Assembly (NCBI RefSeq): GCF_001411805.1
Contig: NZ_CP007213.1
Location: 992,001 to 1,056,000 of the forward strand
Length of the DNA stretch: 64,000 bases
From: Burkholderia plantarii
GTDB lineage: Bacteria; Pseudomonadota; Gammaproteobacteria; Burkholderiales; Burkholderiaceae
Direction: 5' to 3'
The translations under genes were made by a program, and so were the position numbers. This document shows positions 50,004 to 62,409 of the stretch, one piece after another. Within the stretch, counting starts at the first letter, position 1, and each line of letters begins with the position of its first letter. Below the pieces are notes generated by a model. The model was not told where the DNA came from. It did no database searches and worked only from the letters and a program-made list of their open reading frames with translations.

Positions 50004-51914
50004 TCACGGCGTCCAGTGATAGACGACGATGCTCGAGCCGTTGTAGTTGTCCCTGGTCACCACGTACTCGCCGTTCGAGCGCAGGTACGCGCGCAGGCCG
50101 AACATCGAATCGACGTCGTTGCCCACGTCCACCGTGCCCGGATTGCTGTTGATCAGCGTCGTCACGAGGCCGCCGGTGGAGAGGTCGTAGACGTCGATGT
50201 TCGGCACCGTATGGACGTAGCCGACGAACAGATAGCGGCCCGCCACCGCGATCGATTTCGGGTTCGCGCCCGGCAGGTCGATGACCGGGCCCGGCGTGCG
50301 GTTGCCGGCCTGCCAGCCGTGATAGATCTCGAGGTGGCCGTTCATCGCCGTCCAGTCCCAGTAGCCGGCGATGCCCTGCGCCAGCACCATGGTGTCGGTC
50401 GAGGCCTGGTACACCACGCGCGCGCGCGGCTGCACCGAGGCCGGCACCGGCATCGCCGTGCCGCTGCCCCACGACGGCTTGCCGGTCGCGTCGAAGCCCG
50501 CGAACGGCCAGTGCGTGACCTGGCTGGAGCCGTCGAGCCCGGCCCACACGTCGCCGTTCTCGTCGAGGCAGAAGCCGCCCGTGACGATCGCCGAGGTGCC
50601 GAACAGCTTGCCCGGCAGCGAGCCGTCGGGGATCGCGATGTAGCCGCTCGCGGCCGGGTCGAAGTGATAGAAGTTGTAGATGTCGGGGTTCTGGCCGGTG
50701 GCCACCAGGATCCGGTTGCCGCCGACGCCGGTCAACTGGCCGAAGTGCTGGCCGCGCTGGTAGTCGGTCATCGACAGGCGCGGGTCGTCCGGATAGGTGA
50801 ACGGATCGACCGTGTTGGCCACGAAGGTGCCGCCCGCGCTGCCCGAGTAGATGTTCATGCCGCTGTAGTAGAGCGCGGCGTCGGTGACCGGGTCGGGCGC
50901 GGCCACCGCCTCGAAGTTCAGCGCCTGCAGCTTCCAGACCAGGTTGCCGTTGCCGTCGTAGGCCTGCAGGTCGGTCGCGCCGTTGCGGCCGAGATCCCAG
51001 CCGCCGCCCCACGGATTGTTCAGCACGTAGAGCAGGCCCGCCGTGTCGCGGCCGATGCCGACCACGCGCGTGAAGCGCTTGTCGCCCACCTGCCCCCTGG
51101 TGCCGGTGGTGGTGTCGAGGTAGCCGCCCTGCACGCCGAAGGTGCCGGCCAGCGTGGGCGTGCCGTTCAGCGCGTAGCGCTTGATGTTCATGTCCGGGCC
51201 TTCGTCGCCCACCATCAACTGGCCGGTCGGCGCGTCGAAGTACAGCGCCGACGGATGCGCGCCGCTGGCCATCCGGATCGTGTTCAGCAGCGCGCCGGCC
51301 GCGCTGTATTCGAGGATCGTGCCGGCGGCCTGCTGCGCGACCCACAGGTTGCCGGACGCGTCGAGCGCGAGCGCGCCGGGGCCGGCCACCGTGATGTCGC
51401 GCTGCCAGACGCCGTCGGTGGTGAACACGCGCACGCGGTTGCTGAAGAAGTCGCTCGCGTAGAGCAGCGTGCCGGCGGTGGCGAGGCCGGTGATCACGTC
51501 GGCGCGGCTGATGTTGTTCCAGACGCTGACGTTGATCGACAGGTCGCGCAGCCCGGTCGTGCGGTTGTAGCGGCCCACCGTGCCGCTCAGGTTCTTGCCC
51601 TGCAGCGGCGTGAAGATCGAGGTGGCGTTGCCGGTGATCGCGCCGCCCTGGAATTCCGCGTGCGTGCCGATCGAGCCGAGCGTCCGGCCGTTCTGGTAGA
51701 CGCCCACGGCGCCGGCGTTCTCGTCCCAGAACGACGCCGTGTAGATCACCCCTTCCGGCGCCACCCACATCGAGCGCGCGCCGTTGCCGACGTGCGAGGC
51801 GATCGTGCCGTAGGTGTTCGCGATCCAGTCGGTCGTGTATTGCGCGTGGCCGGCCGGCGCGAGGGCGGCGAGGCACGCGGCGGCGAGGGCGGCGCGCAGG
51901 CGTTGCTGGAACAT
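50004..51914 (-). CDS. Secreted beta-propeller-like protein
   Basis: Exported protein of 636 aa. A signal peptide (MFQQRLRAALAAACLAALAPAGHAQ) is followed by repeated NHL/SMP-30-like blades: GNLWVAQQAAGTILEYSAAG, GDVWAGLDGSSQVTHW, and others with D-x-x-G-N-x-W/V patterns. It is rich in Gly, Asn and Thr. No enzymatic residues recognised; could be a carbohydrate-binding or surface protein. Ends in IVVYHWTP. Convergent with the dehydratase gene. Function unknown. Confidence 0.75.
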   Translation of the reverse strand: MFQQRLRAALAAACLAALAPAGHAQYTTDWIANTYGTIASHVGNGARSMWVAPEGVIYTASFWDENAGAVGVYQNGRTLGSIGTHAEFQGGAITGNATSIFTPLQGKNLSGTVGRYNRTTGLRDLSINVSVWNNISRADVITGLATAGTLLYASDFFSNRVRVFTTDGVWQRDITVAGPGALALDASGNLWVAQQAAGTILEYSAAGALLNTIRMASGAHPSALYFDAPTGQLMVGDEGPDMNIKRYALNGTPTLAGTFGVQGGYLDTTTGTRGQVGDKRFTRVVGIGRDTAGLLYVLNNPWGGGWDLGRNGATDLQAYDGNGNLVWKLQALNFEAVAAPDPVTDAALYYSGMNIYSGSAGGTFVANTVDPFTYPDDPRLSMTDYQRGQHFGQLTGVGGNRILVATGQNPDIYNFYHFDPAASGYIAIPDGSLPGKLFGTSAIVTGGFCLDENGDVWAGLDGSSQVTHWPFAGFDATGKPSWGSGTAMPVPASVQPRARVVYQASTDTMVLAQGIAGYWDWTAMNGHLEIYHGWQAGNRTPGPVIDLPGANPKSIAVAGRYLFVGYVHTVPNIDVYDLSTGGLVTTLINSNPGTVDVGNDVDSMFGLRAYLRSNGEYVVTRDNYNGSSIVVYHWTP

Positions 51915-52394
51915 GGCGATGATCTCCGGACGAGAGGACGGGAAAACCTCGAGCGCCGCATCGAGTGCCCGGGCCGGGGCCAGATGCGCCGCGTTACGTC
52001 AGACAGATATCACAGAGAAATCGGAAAAAAATTCCGCGACGCCTGCCTTGCGGCGCCCGGCGCGGGATTGGCGTCGGCGCACGGGCGGCGTCGTCGGATC
52101 GGCCCGCGAATGTCACGCGGGCGTGACGGATTTGTCACCGCGTTGTCGCGAACGGCGGCGGGACCGGGACGGGGATTTTGCGGAAAAAGAGACCGATGTG
52201 GCGCGCCGGGCGGTGCGCGAGCGGTGAGTGTGATGCGTGCGGCCGGAGGCCGGTGGGAGGCCGGCTGGTATCGGCGTGCCGGCGGCGCGCGTCGCTGGCT
52301 TCGTTCGTCGGGCTTTCCCGGCCGGCGAACGACGCTCGGTTCGCGATGCGCGATGCGGCCGGCGGCGCGTGTCGTCGGCGTTGGCCCCGCTATA
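51915..52394. other. 480-bp gap with palindromes
   Basis: Upstream of the secreted propeller gene. It contains GTCACGC-GG-GCGTGAC (52112-52127), a perfect 7-bp dyad, and CGGAA-AAAAA-TTCCG (52022-52036). Both are operator-like. No gene supported. Confidence 0.45.
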
Positions 52395-53465
52395 TCAAGC
52401 GGCGTCGAGCGGCAGGATTTCTATCCAGTTCGAGCCGTTGCCGCCCGCCACGCGCGCCACCGGTGTCAGCGCGCCGGTGCCCGCATCGACGCGGTACAGC
52501 GAGATGAACGGCGAAAGCTCGCCGCTCGCGGCCAGCAGCGTGCCGTCGGGCGAGAGGCGGATGCCGCGCGGCTGCTTTTCGGTTTCGATGCAGCTCGCGT
52601 AGTGCAGCGCGCGGTTCTCGCCGACGCGGAACGTGATGATGCGGCTCGCGGTGCGCTCGGTCGCGTGGACGAAGCGGCCGTCCGGCGACACCTGCAGGTC
52701 GGCGGCCCAGACGCTGGGCGCGGTCGGCGCGGGCGGTCGCGGCGCGCCGTGCGGCAGGTGCGCGATGCTCGGCGCGAGATCGGACACGGTCGCCTCGCCG
52801 AGTTCGCCCGTCACCGGATCGCGCGCGATCGCCAGCACCGTGCCGTGGAATTCGCCGATCGCGTAGAGCGTCGCGCCGTCCGGCGCGAGACGCAGATGGC
52901 GCGGCCCGAAGCCGGCCGGCGTCGCGAGTTCGCCGCGCGCGATCAGCGCCGCCTCGTCGCCGGCGCGCGCGATGCCGTAGAAGAAGATCCGGTCGAGGCC
53001 GAGCGAGGCCGCGTAGGCGTAGCGGTCGTCGTCGGAGACGATGATCGAATGCGCGTTCTGGATCCGGTCGATGAACTGCAGCGGGGTGCCGTCGCCGTTC
53101 TCGAGCCGGCTCGCGTCGAACACGAACAGGCGGTTGCCGCCGTAGGACGCGCCGAACAGCAGGCGCGCGGCGTGATCGACCGACAGGTAGGCGAGGCTCG
53201 CGTCGATCGGCGTCGAGAAGCGTTGCGTCAGCGCGCCTTGCGCGCCGATGTCGTAGCCCACGATGGTCGGCTGCGTGCCGCGCGTGGCCACGTAGAGGCG
53301 CTTGCCGTCGTAGGTGGGCGCCTGCGGCATCACCACGCTGCCGGCCGGCGTGCGGGCGAACGGCTCGAGCCGGCCCTGCGCCGCGTCGAGATGGTAGACG
53401 GAAAGATCGCCGTCCTCGGAGTTCGAGACGTAGACGACGTGGGAGGTGGACAGCGGAGTGGTCAT
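52395..53465 (-). CDS. Lactonase family (7-bladed beta-propeller) protein
   Basis: Cytoplasmic lactonase-family protein (PF10282, 6-phosphogluconolactonase/muconate-cycloisomerase-like), 356 aa. Repeated blades: VVYVSNSEDGDLSVYHLD, LYVATRGTQPTIVGYDI, SPDGRFVHATERTASRIITF, LSPDGTLLAASGELSPFISLY. The SPDG turns recur in each blade. It could hydrolyse a sugar lactone; the actual substrate is unknown. The start is ATG 53465. In the same direction as the MFS gene upstream, but 440 bp away. Confidence 0.85.
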   Translation of the reverse strand: MTTPLSTSHVVYVSNSEDGDLSVYHLDAAQGRLEPFARTPAGSVVMPQAPTYDGKRLYVATRGTQPTIVGYDIGAQGALTQRFSTPIDASLAYLSVDHAARLLFGASYGGNRLFVFDASRLENGDGTPLQFIDRIQNAHSIIVSDDDRYAYAASLGLDRIFFYGIARAGDEAALIARGELATPAGFGPRHLRLAPDGATLYAIGEFHGTVLAIARDPVTGELGEATVSDLAPSIAHLPHGAPRPPAPTAPSVWAADLQVSPDGRFVHATERTASRIITFRVGENRALHYASCIETEKQPRGIRLSPDGTLLAASGELSPFISLYRVDAGTGALTPVARVAGGNGSNWIEILPLDAA

Positions 53466-53905
53466 CGGATCGCGGATCGGTTCGTGAGGCGGGGGCGTGC
53501 CGTCTGCCGAAGTGCCGCGGCGTCGCCGGAACGGGCACCGGGCGCGGCGGATGGCGGCGCGGGGCCGGTTAGGTGTTACGTCATCATATAACTTCGAGAA
53601 AGCCGGGCGCAATCGCAAAGGGACGGAAGTCGGTGTAAACGCGGAGCGTTGTCGCTCGATCTGGCGGGCGCGGGAAGGCGGGCAGGCGGGAAGTACGACA
53701 ACTTCGCGGGGCGGCCTCCGGCGGCGGAGCCCGATGAGTCGAGCGGCTGCGCAGGACGCCGGGACGGCGCGCGGCGGCCAAGCCGGTGTGCCGATGCACG
53801 CCGCGAGCGATGCGATTGCCGATCGGGCGCCGGCCGCGGCACCGACCGCTTCGCGTCACCCATCATCGCGAACCGCGCCGCCGGCGAACGCGGTTCTCGC
53901 GGAAC
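53466..53905. other. 440-bp gap, no gene seen
   Basis: Between the MFS stop and the lactonase start on the minus strand. No coding frame of normal composition and no clear hairpin. Confidence 0.45.
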
Positions 53906-55336
53906 TCAGTCGGCCGCCCCCGTCGCGAAGCGTCGCCCGGCCGCCTCGCCCTCGTCGCCCGTCAACTCCTCCAGCGCGCGCCCCTTGGTCTCGATCCCGA
54001 GCCAGGCCACCGCCAGCGCCGCGACCACGAACGACAGCGCGCCGAGCGTGAATACGCCGCCCTGCCCGAACCGCGGCAGCACCAGGCCCACCGCGTAGGG
54101 GCCGATCAGCGAGCCGACCCGGCCGATCGCCGAGGCGAACCCGGAGCCGGTCGCGCGCGCGCCGGTGCCGTACAACTCGGGCGTATAGGTATAGAGCGCG
54201 GCCCACATGCCGAACAGGAAGAACTGCATCGCGAGCCCGGTGCCGATCAGGAGCGCCACGCTCTGGCCGTGCAGCGCGGTCTGTCCGTAGACGTAGGCCA
54301 TCGCGCCGCCGCCGACCAGCGAGGCGATGGTGGTGGGCTTGCGGCCCCGGCGCTCGATCAGCCAGGCCGCGCAGAGGAAGCCCGGCACGCCGCCCAGCGA
54401 GATCAGCACGGTATAGAGCACCGACTGCGTGACCGCGAAGCCGGCCTGCTGCAGCAGCGCGCCGAGCCACGAGGTGAGGCCGTAGAAGCCGAGCAGCGCG
54501 AAGAACCAGAGCAGCCAGACCATCGTCGTGCGGCGCCGGTACGGGCCGCTCCAGATCTCGCGGAACGCGCCGCGGCCGCGCGTGACGGCCGGCCCGGCGA
54601 GCCGCGACGGCGCCGGCAGCGAGGCGAGTCCGGCCGAGCGCATCACCCTGGCCTCGATCCGGTCGAGCACGCGCGCGGCCTCGTCGCGGCGGCCGCGGTG
54701 TTCGAGCCAGCGCGGCGACTCGGGCACGACGCGGCGCACCACCAGCACGAACACGGCCGGAATCGCCAGCAGCGCGAACACGGCGCGCCAGCCGAGCGGC
54801 GGCAGCACGAAGTACGACACCACGCCGGCGCAGATGAAGCCGAGCGGCCAGAAGCCGTCGATCAGCGCGATCAGCCGGCCGCGACTGGCGGCGGGCACGA
54901 ATTCGGACAGCAGCGTCTGCGCGATCGGGAATTCCATGCCCATGCCGAGCCCGAGCAGCACGCGCCAGGCGATCAGCGCCTCGACGCTCTGCGCGGTCGA
55001 GCATAGATAGGACGCGGCGCCCCACAGCACCATGCTCCACTGGAACACCGGCCGGCGGCCGAAGCGGTCGGCCAGCAGCCCCGCCAGCGCCGCGCCCGCC
55101 ACCATGCCGAAGAAGCTCGCGCTGGCGACGAGGCCCGCCATCGCCGTCGATAATCCGAACTCCTTACGGATCGAACCGAGCACGAAGGTCATCGTGCCGA
55201 GATCGACCGAATCGAAGAAGAACGCGATCGCGATGACCGCGCAGATCAGCGCGTGGTAGCGGGAAAACGGCAGGCGTTCGAGGCGCGCGGCGGCGCTCGC
55301 GGGTGCGGCGGAGGCGGAAGGGGCAGCGGCGGACAC
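53906..55336 (-). CDS. MFS transporter, AAHS/sugar-porter-like
   Basis: Twelve-helix MFS permease of 476 aa. It has FFFDSVDLGTMTFVLGSIRKEFGLS at helix 1, LLADRFGRRPVFQ in loop 2-3, PESPRWLEHRGRRDEA in the central loop and ERRGRKPTT in loop 8-9. The PESPRWL motif is typical of the metabolite:H+ symporter and sugar-porter branches that import aromatic acids, nicotinate or sugars. Substrate unknown. Upstream of the lactonase gene in the same direction; both could serve one catabolic pathway. Confidence 0.88.
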   Translation of the reverse strand: MSAAAPSASAAPASAAARLERLPFSRYHALICAVIAIAFFFDSVDLGTMTFVLGSIRKEFGLSTAMAGLVASASFFGMVAGAALAGLLADRFGRRPVFQWSMVLWGAASYLCSTAQSVEALIAWRVLLGLGMGMEFPIAQTLLSEFVPAASRGRLIALIDGFWPLGFICAGVVSYFVLPPLGWRAVFALLAIPAVFVLVVRRVVPESPRWLEHRGRRDEAARVLDRIEARVMRSAGLASLPAPSRLAGPAVTRGRGAFREIWSGPYRRRTTMVWLLWFFALLGFYGLTSWLGALLQQAGFAVTQSVLYTVLISLGGVPGFLCAAWLIERRGRKPTTIASLVGGGAMAYVYGQTALHGQSVALLIGTGLAMQFFLFGMWAALYTYTPELYGTGARATGSGFASAIGRVGSLIGPYAVGLVLPRFGQGGVFTLGALSFVVAALAVAWLGIETKGRALEELTGDEGEAAGRRFATGAAD

Positions 55337-55501
55337 GGCGTTCTCTGGCAGGGCCGGCCTCGGAGTGAGGCGGTACCCGGTCAGTAGATGTGACCATTAA
55401 TCGACACAATAGAACGAATTCGGCATCAGGCTGGAACAGTCGCGCCATCGGCGAGCCGGGGGGCGGTGCCGCGCCCGCCCCCCCGAGGTGGCGTTACGTC
55501 G

Positions 55502-56266
55502 TCACTTCTTGAGCCGGTAGCCGGTGCGGAAGATCCACGCCACCACGAACAGCAGCGCGATCAGGAACAGTGCCGTCATCGCGAGGCTGATGCCGATATG
55601 CACGTCGGCAAGCCCGAAGAACGCCCAGCGAAAGCCGCTCACCAGATAGACGATCGGATTGAACAGCGTGACCACGCGCCAGAACGGCGGCAGCATGTCG
55701 ACCGAATAGAAGCTGCCGCCGAGGAACGTGAGCGGCGTGACGATCAGCAGCGGCACCAGCGAGAGTTTCTCGAAGCTGTCGGCCCAGATGCCGATCACGA
55801 AGCCGAACAGGCTGAAGGTGATCGCGGTGAGCAGCAGGAACAGCACCATCCAGACCGGGTGCAGGATGTGCATCGGCACGAACAGGCTGGCCGTGATCAG
55901 GATGATGAAGCCGAGCAGCACCGACTTGGTGGCCGCCGCGCCCACGTAGGCGAGCACGATCTCCCAGTACGACACCGGCGCCGCGAGGATCTCGTAGATG
56001 GTGCCGGTGAAGCGCGGGAAGTAGATGCCGAACGAGGCGTTCGAGATGCTTTGCGACAGCAGCGACAGCATCACCAGGCCCGGCACGATGAACGAGCCGT
56101 AGCTGATGCCGTTCACGGCGCTGATGCGCGAGCCGATCGCCGAGCCGAACACGACGAAGTAGAGCGAGGTGGAGATCACCGGCGCGATGATGCTCTGGGT
56201 CAGGGTGCGCCAGGTGCGGGCCATTTCCGCGCGGTAGATCGCGCGAACTGCGTGCAGGTTGAACAT
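55502..56266 (-). CDS. ABC-2 type exporter permease
   Basis: ABC-2 permease of 254 aa with about six membrane helices; it resembles YadH/Nod[32 protein letters not shown] near the start, then [18 protein letters not shown] and [36 protein letters not shown], the family signature. It forms an export channel with the ATPase encoded 18 bp upstream. Substrate unknown. Confidence 0.9.
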   Translation of the reverse strand: MFNLHAVRAIYRAEMARTWRTLTQSIIAPVISTSLYFVVFGSAIGSRISAVNGISYGSFIVPGLVMLSLLSQSISNASFGIYFPRFTGTIYEILAAPVSYWEIVLAYVGAAATKSVLLGFIILITASLFVPMHILHPVWMVLFLLLTAITFSLFGFVIGIWADSFEKLSLVPLLIVTPLTFLGGSFYSVDMLPPFWRVVTLFNPIVYLVSGFRWAFFGLADVHIGISLAMTALFLIALLFVVAWIFRTGYRLKK

Positions 56267-56284
56267 GCGGTGTCCTGTCTCGGG

Positions 56285-57241
56285 TCAGGCGGAAGCGGCG
56301 CTCGTCGAGGCGGAGCGGCCGCCGTCGATGAGGCTCACGAAGATTTCCTCGAGCGAGCTCTGCGAGGTCTGCAGGTCGCGGAAGCGGATGCCGGCCTCGG
56401 CCAGCGCGCCGAGCAGCGCGGCGATCGCCTGCTCGCGCTCGGCGTCGTAGGTGTAGACGAGCTCGGCGCCGTCCTTGGCCAGTTCGAGCCGGAACCCGGC
56501 CAGCGCGTCGGGGATCGCCGCGAGCGGCGTGTCGAGCTGCAGCGTGAGCTGCTTGCGCCCGAGCTTGCGCATCAGCTCGGTCTTCTCTTCCACCAGCACG
56601 ATCCGGCCGCCGTTGATGATGCCGATCCGGTCGGCCATCTCCTCGGCTTCCTCGATGTAGTGCGTGGTCAGCACGATCGTCACGCCGCTCGCGCGCAACT
56701 GGTCGACGAGCTTCCACATGTCGCGGCGCAGTTCCACGTCCACGCCGGCGGTCGGCTCGTCGAGGAACAGGATGCGCGGCTCGTGCGAGAGCGCCTTGGC
56801 GATCAGCACGCGGCGCTTCATGCCGCCCGACAGCGTCATCAGCTTGTTGTCGCGCTTGTCCCAGAGCGAGAGGTCCTTCAGCACCTTCTCGATGTGGGCG
56901 GGATTCGGCGCCTTGCCGAACAGGCCGCGGCTGAACGAGACGGTGGCCCAGACCGATTCGAACGAATCGGTGGTCAGTTCCTGCGGGACCAGGCCGATCA
57001 TCTGGCGCGCGGCGCGAAAGCCGCTGGCGATGTCGTGGCCGCCCACGGTCACGGTGCCCTCGGTGGGCGTGACGATGCCGCAGATGGTGCTGATCAGCGT
57101 GGTCTTGCCGGCGCCGTTCGGGCCGAGCAGCGCGAAGATCTCGCCGGAGCGGATCGACAGGTTCACGTCGTCGAGCGACTTGAAGCCCGACGCGTAGGTT
57201 TTCGACAGATGGGAGACGGTGAGTATCGGTTCTGGAGTCAC
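56285..57241 (-). CDS. ABC exporter ATP-binding protein (YadG-like)
   Basis: ABC ATPase of 318 aa. Walker [10 protein letters not shown] at 40-48, then [12 protein letters not shown], signature LSGGMKRR and Walker B with [11 protein letters not shown], followed by a C-terminal extension ([16 protein letters not shown]) of the drug/polysaccharide-export type. The start is set at GTG 57241 (MTPEPILTV), matching the family length. An ATG at 57304 adds a Pro/Thr-rich leader. Same operon as the permease downstream. Confidence 0.88.
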   Translation of the reverse strand: MTPEPILTVSHLSKTYASGFKSLDDVNLSIRSGEIFALLGPNGAGKTTLISTICGIVTPTEGTVTVGGHDIASGFRAARQMIGLVPQELTTDSFESVWATVSFSRGLFGKAPNPAHIEKVLKDLSLWDKRDNKLMTLSGGMKRRVLIAKALSHEPRILFLDEPTAGVDVELRRDMWKLVDQLRASGVTIVLTTHYIEEAEEMADRIGIINGGRIVLVEEKTELMRKLGRKQLTLQLDTPLAAIPDALAGFRLELAKDGAELVYTYDAEREQAIAALLGALAEAGIRFRDLQTSQSSLEEIFVSLIDGGRSASTSAASA

Positions 57242-57519
57242 GGGTCGGGTGGTCGGTGGCGGCGGCGCGGTGGCGGGAACACGGCGGGACGGCCCGCGAG
57301 GCACCCCGATGCCGGCCGGTTTCGGGAACGCTATGGTAGCAATCGCGCTATCGATATGCGTGAAACAGGATAACGATGCGGCCGGCGGCCGTCAGGGGCG
57401 CGGGACGCGGGCCCGCCTGAGCGCGCAAGGGTGGGCCGTCGGCGAACAATCCCGGCGAATTCTCATGATTTGTTCGCGATGCCGCGCGAATCGCCGCCGC
57501 CGGCCCCGGCACGGGAAGC

Positions 57520-57981
57520 TCAGGCCGCGCTGCCGCCAAAGAACGCCGGGAACAGCTGGCTCGGCAGTTGCAGCTTGCCGTTCACGCATTCCACCGCGGC
57601 CAGGAAGTTCGACAGCTTCAGCGGCTTGACGATGTACGCGTCGGCGCCGAGTTCGAAGCAGCGGTTCAGGTCGTGCTCGCTCGTCGATCCCGTCAGCATG
57701 ATCACGGGCAGGCTGTCGAGCGCGGGCTCGGCGCGGATCGCCGCGAGCACCGCGAAGCCGTCCAGCTTCGGCAGGCCCTGGTCGAGCAGCACGAAGTCGG
57801 GGTTGCCCGGCGCGCGTTCGGACCACGCGCCGCGGCGCAGCAGGTAGTCGAGCGCGGCTTCGCCGTCGCCGACCGTGACGAGCGGGTTGTGCATGCCGAT
57901 CGACCACAGCGCCGTCTCGGTCAGTTCGGCGTCCAGCGGTGAATCCTCGACCAGCAGGATGTTTCCAGCAGCTTTGTTCAT
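57520..57981 (-). CDS. Stand-alone response regulator (receiver domain only)
   Basis: Single-domain response regulator of 153 aa. Active-site residues are present: acidic pair Glu12-Asp13 (VEDSPLDAE), phosphoacceptor Asp67 (LLDQGLPKLDG), Thr97 (MLTGST) and Lys119 (VKPLKLSNF). It resembles Rcp1-like regulators that pair with phytochrome-type kinases. No output domain and no adjacent histidine kinase. The start at 57981 has no ideal ribosome site but is the family start. Confidence 0.88.
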   Translation of the reverse strand: MNKAAGNILLVEDSPLDAELTETALWSIGMHNPLVTVGDGEAALDYLLRRGAWSERAPGNPDFVLLDQGLPKLDGFAVLAAIRAEPALDSLPVIMLTGSTSEHDLNRCFELGADAYIVKPLKLSNFLAAVECVNGKLQLPSQLFPAFFGGSAA

Positions 57982-58531
57982 TTCGACAATTCCGATCCAG
58001 GGCGATTGATCGCGGTGAAGCTTGATGACGCCCCGGTGGTTCGACTCGTGGCGTGACTGTTGGGTAAGGCCTGCCAAGCTGGCTTCTCCAAATTGTTGAG
58101 GCCGGTTGCCGGGCGGGTGCGCCGGTCCGGGTTCGACGCCATGGGTCCGGGGCGCGGCGGGGTGCGCCTCGCGCGCCGGGCCGAAGACGTCGGCGGCGTT
58201 GTAGTAAGCAGGCTTCGTGCCATGTGGGGTCGCATGCCGTGAGCGGCCGGCCGGCGGCTGGTGCGACGGGGTTCGCGGGCGCATGTGGCGCGGCGGGGGT
58301 GGCCGGCCGGCCCGTCCATTTTTGTAGATTTTTCAGGGCGGCCGGTGCCGGCCTGTAAAACCGGTTGACCGGGGGAGACAGACGCGACGTGCCGCGAGCC
58401 GGCGGCGCGAAACGGCATCGACGAGGCGATGCCGCCGTGGCCGTGAATCGGGAAAACGCGGTGACGCGGTGATGCAAATCCGGTTTCGGAAGCGCGGCGC
58501 GGCCTCGGGCGGCCCGCACCGCGGCACGCCG
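57982..58531. other. 550-bp gap, no gene seen
   Basis: Upstream of the response regulator and downstream of betA. GC-rich; long frames here give Arg/Pro-rich, non-family peptides. No hairpin with a T-run found. Confidence 0.5.
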
Positions 58532-60232
58532 TCAGGCGGTCTGCGCCTGCCGCGCCGGTTTGCCCCCGCGCGCCGGCGCCCCGTTCGCGACGAAGTACGG
58601 CGCCGTCGATCGCGCGAGCGGCCGGCGCCCGCGAATCCGGTCGGCGATCTTCTCGGCGATCATGATGGTCGGCGCGTTGAGGTTGCCGGTCGTGATGATC
58701 GGCATGATCGACGCGTCCACCACGCGCAGGCCGTCCAGGCCGTGGACGCGCCCCTCGTTGTCGACCACCGCCATCGCGTCGTAGCCCATCTTGTTCGAGC
58801 ACGACGGGTGGAACGCCGTCTCGGCGCGCTGGCGCACGAACGCGTCGAGCTGCGCGTCGGACTTCAGTTCGGTGCCGGGGTTCAGCTCCTGGCCGCGGAA
58901 GCGGTCGAGCGCGGGCTGGCGCATGATCTCGCGCGTGGCGCGGATCGCGTCGCGGAACTCGCGCCAGTCGAGCGGCTCGGCCATGTAGTTGAACAGGATG
59001 CTCGGATGCGCGCCCGGATCGCGCGAGGTCAGCTTCACGCGGCCTCGGCTCGGCGAGCGCATCGAGCCGACGTGGGCCTGGAAGCCGTGCATCTCGATCG
59101 CGTTCGAGCCGTTGTAGTTGATCGCCACCGGCAGGAAGTGATACTGGATGTTCGGCCAGAGATCCTCGTCGCGCGTGCGGATGAAGCCGCCCGCCTCGAA
59201 ATGGTTGCTGGCGCCGAGCCCGGTGCCGTTCAGCATCCATTCGAGGCCGATCTTCGGCTGGTTCCACCACTTCAGCGCCGGATACAGCGACACGGGCTCC
59301 TTGCAGGCGTACTGGATGTACATCTCCAGATGGTCCTGCAGGTTCTGGCCCACGCCGGGCAGCTCGTGGACGACCGGGATGTCCAGCTCGCGCAGCCACT
59401 GGCCGGGGCCCACGCCCGAGCGCTGCAGCAGCTGCGGCGAGGCGATCGCGCCGCTGCACACCAGCACCTCGCGGCGCGCGTGCGCCGTCACGGGCTGGCC
59501 GCGGCGCAGGTAGGCCACGCCGGTGGCGCGCTTGCCCGAGAACAGCACGCGGTCGGCCACGGCATGCGTGACGATCTCGAGGTTCGCGCGTTCGCGCGCC
59601 TGGTCGAGGTAGCCGCGCGCGGTCGAGGCGCGCCGCCCGCGCGGCGTGACGGTGCGGTCCATCGGGCCGAAGCCTTCCTGCCGGTAGCCGTTCAGGTCGT
59701 CGGTGCGCGGGTAGCCGGCCTGCACGCCGGCTTCCACCATCGCCTCGAACAGCGGGTTGACGCCGGGCTTGCTGGTGGTGACCGACACCGGCCCGTCGCC
59801 GCCGTGGTAGTCGTTGGCGCCGACGTCGCGCGTCTCGGCACGGCGGAAGTAGGGCAGGCAGTCGAGGTAGGTCCAGTCCTCGAGCCCGGCGTGCGTCGCC
59901 CAGTTGTCGTAGTCGAGCGCGTTGCCGCGGATGTAGCACATGCCGTTGATCAGCGACGAGCCGCCGAGCCCCTTGCCGCGTCCGCATTCCATGCGGCGGT
60001 TGTCCATGTGCGGCTCGGGATCGGTCTCGTAGGCCCAGTTGTAGCGGCGCCCCTGCAGCGGGTAGGCGAGCGCGGCCGGCATCTGGGTGCGGAAGTCGAA
60101 GCGGTAGTCGGGGCCGCCCGCCTCGAGCAGCAGCACGGTCACGTCGGCGTCCTCGGTCAGCCGCGCGGCGAGCACGTTGCCGGCCGAGCCGGCGCCGCAG
60201 ATGATGTAGTCGTATTCGTGCGTGGTCGTCAT
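58532..60232 (-). CDS. betA: Choline dehydrogenase
   Basis: FAD-dependent GMC oxidoreductase of 566 aa, oxidising choline to betaine aldehyde at the membrane. Landmarks are [20 protein letters not shown] at the N-terminus, the GMC signature [35 protein letters not shown], and the C-terminal HPSCSNKMG (catalytic His) with [16 protein letters not shown]. 25 bp after betB in the betI-betB-betA operon. The product betaine serves osmoprotection or as carbon source. Confidence 0.95.
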   Translation of the reverse strand: MTTTHEYDYIICGAGSAGNVLAARLTEDADVTVLLLEAGGPDYRFDFRTQMPAALAYPLQGRRYNWAYETDPEPHMDNRRMECGRGKGLGGSSLINGMCYIRGNALDYDNWATHAGLEDWTYLDCLPYFRRAETRDVGANDYHGGDGPVSVTTSKPGVNPLFEAMVEAGVQAGYPRTDDLNGYRQEGFGPMDRTVTPRGRRASTARGYLDQARERANLEIVTHAVADRVLFSGKRATGVAYLRRGQPVTAHARREVLVCSGAIASPQLLQRSGVGPGQWLRELDIPVVHELPGVGQNLQDHLEMYIQYACKEPVSLYPALKWWNQPKIGLEWMLNGTGLGASNHFEAGGFIRTRDEDLWPNIQYHFLPVAINYNGSNAIEMHGFQAHVGSMRSPSRGRVKLTSRDPGAHPSILFNYMAEPLDWREFRDAIRATREIMRQPALDRFRGQELNPGTELKSDAQLDAFVRQRAETAFHPSCSNKMGYDAMAVVDNEGRVHGLDGLRVVDASIMPIITTGNLNAPTIMIAEKIADRIRGRRPLARSTAPYFVANGAPARGGKPARQAQTA

Positions 60233-60257
60233 CGCCTTGCCTCCTGTCGTCGGAACT

Positions 60258-61727
<1,470 letters not shown>

Positions 61728-61744
61728 GAAGTCCTCCTGATCAA

Positions 61745-62350
61745 TCAATCGGTGATGCCGCCAGCCGCGCCGTGCGCGAGCTGCTGGTCGATGTATTCGT
61801 TGGCGAGCCGCTGCGCGGTGCGCGTGTCGATCGGCACGCCGGCCAGCGCGCCGCGCAGCCAGAGCCCGTCGATCAGCGCCGCGAGGCCGAGCGCCGCGTG
61901 CCGGGCGCGCTCGCGCGGCAGCGCACGCGCGAACTCGGCGCACAGGTTCGAATGCAGCCGCCGCGTGTTCACGCGCTGCAGCCGGCCGAGCGCCGGCGCA
62001 TGCATGCTTTGCGACCAGAACGCCAGCCAGGTCTTCATGACGGGCGTGCTGACCTGCGTGTCGTCGAAGTTCGCGGCCACGATCGCGCGCAGCCGGGCGC
62101 GCGGCTCGTTTCGCGCGGCCACCCGGCGGCGCGTGGTGGCCGCCCGCAGGTCGCGCAGCACGTGGCGCATGGTGGCCTCGAGCAGGCCGTCCTTGTCGCC
62201 GAAGTAGTGGCTCACGATCCCGGTCGAGATGTTCGCGCGCTGCGCGACCGAGGCGAGCGTCGTGCCGGGCAGGCCGGTTTCGTCGATGGCGCGCAGCGTC
62301 GCGTCGATCAACTGCGCGCGACGCACTTCGCGCATTCCGAGTTTGGGCAT
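61745..62350 (-). CDS. betI: Choline-responsive TetR repressor
   Basis: TetR-family repressor of 201 aa. HTH region [56 protein letters not shown] (about 9-63) is the characteristic BetI N-terminus, and [10 protein letters not shown] and [11 protein letters not shown] follow in the ligand domain. It represses the bet genes and is released by choline. First gene of the operon, 17 bp before betB; the operator is visible upstream. Confidence 0.95.
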   Translation of the reverse strand: MPKLGMREVRRAQLIDATLRAIDETGLPGTTLASVAQRANISTGIVSHYFGDKDGLLEATMRHVLRDLRAATTRRRVAARNEPRARLRAIVAANFDDTQVSTPVMKTWLAFWSQSMHAPALGRLQRVNTRRLHSNLCAEFARALPRERARHAALGLAALIDGLWLRGALAGVPIDTRTAQRLANEYIDQQLAHGAAGGITD

Positions 62351-62395
62351 GGCAGCGGGGCGGGGTCGGGAAAGCCGGCAGGTTAGCGGTTTTTT

Positions 62396-62409
62396 ATTGA
62401 ACGTTCAAT
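62396..62409. promoter_or_regulatory. BetI-type operator
   Basis: A perfect 14-bp palindrome ATTGAACGTTCAAT (62396-62409) lies 46 bp upstream of the betI start, flanked by A/T runs (TTTTTT/AAAAAA). BetI sites in enterics contain a similar TTGAACGTTCAA core, so this is a good candidate for autoregulation. The flanking A/T tract probably holds the promoter. Confidence 0.78.

Noticed and set aside
50016..53591. Very long plus-strand open frame opposite the propeller and lactonase genes
   Set aside because: Antisense shadow of two supported genes; composition is the His/Arg-rich pattern seen in other shadows.
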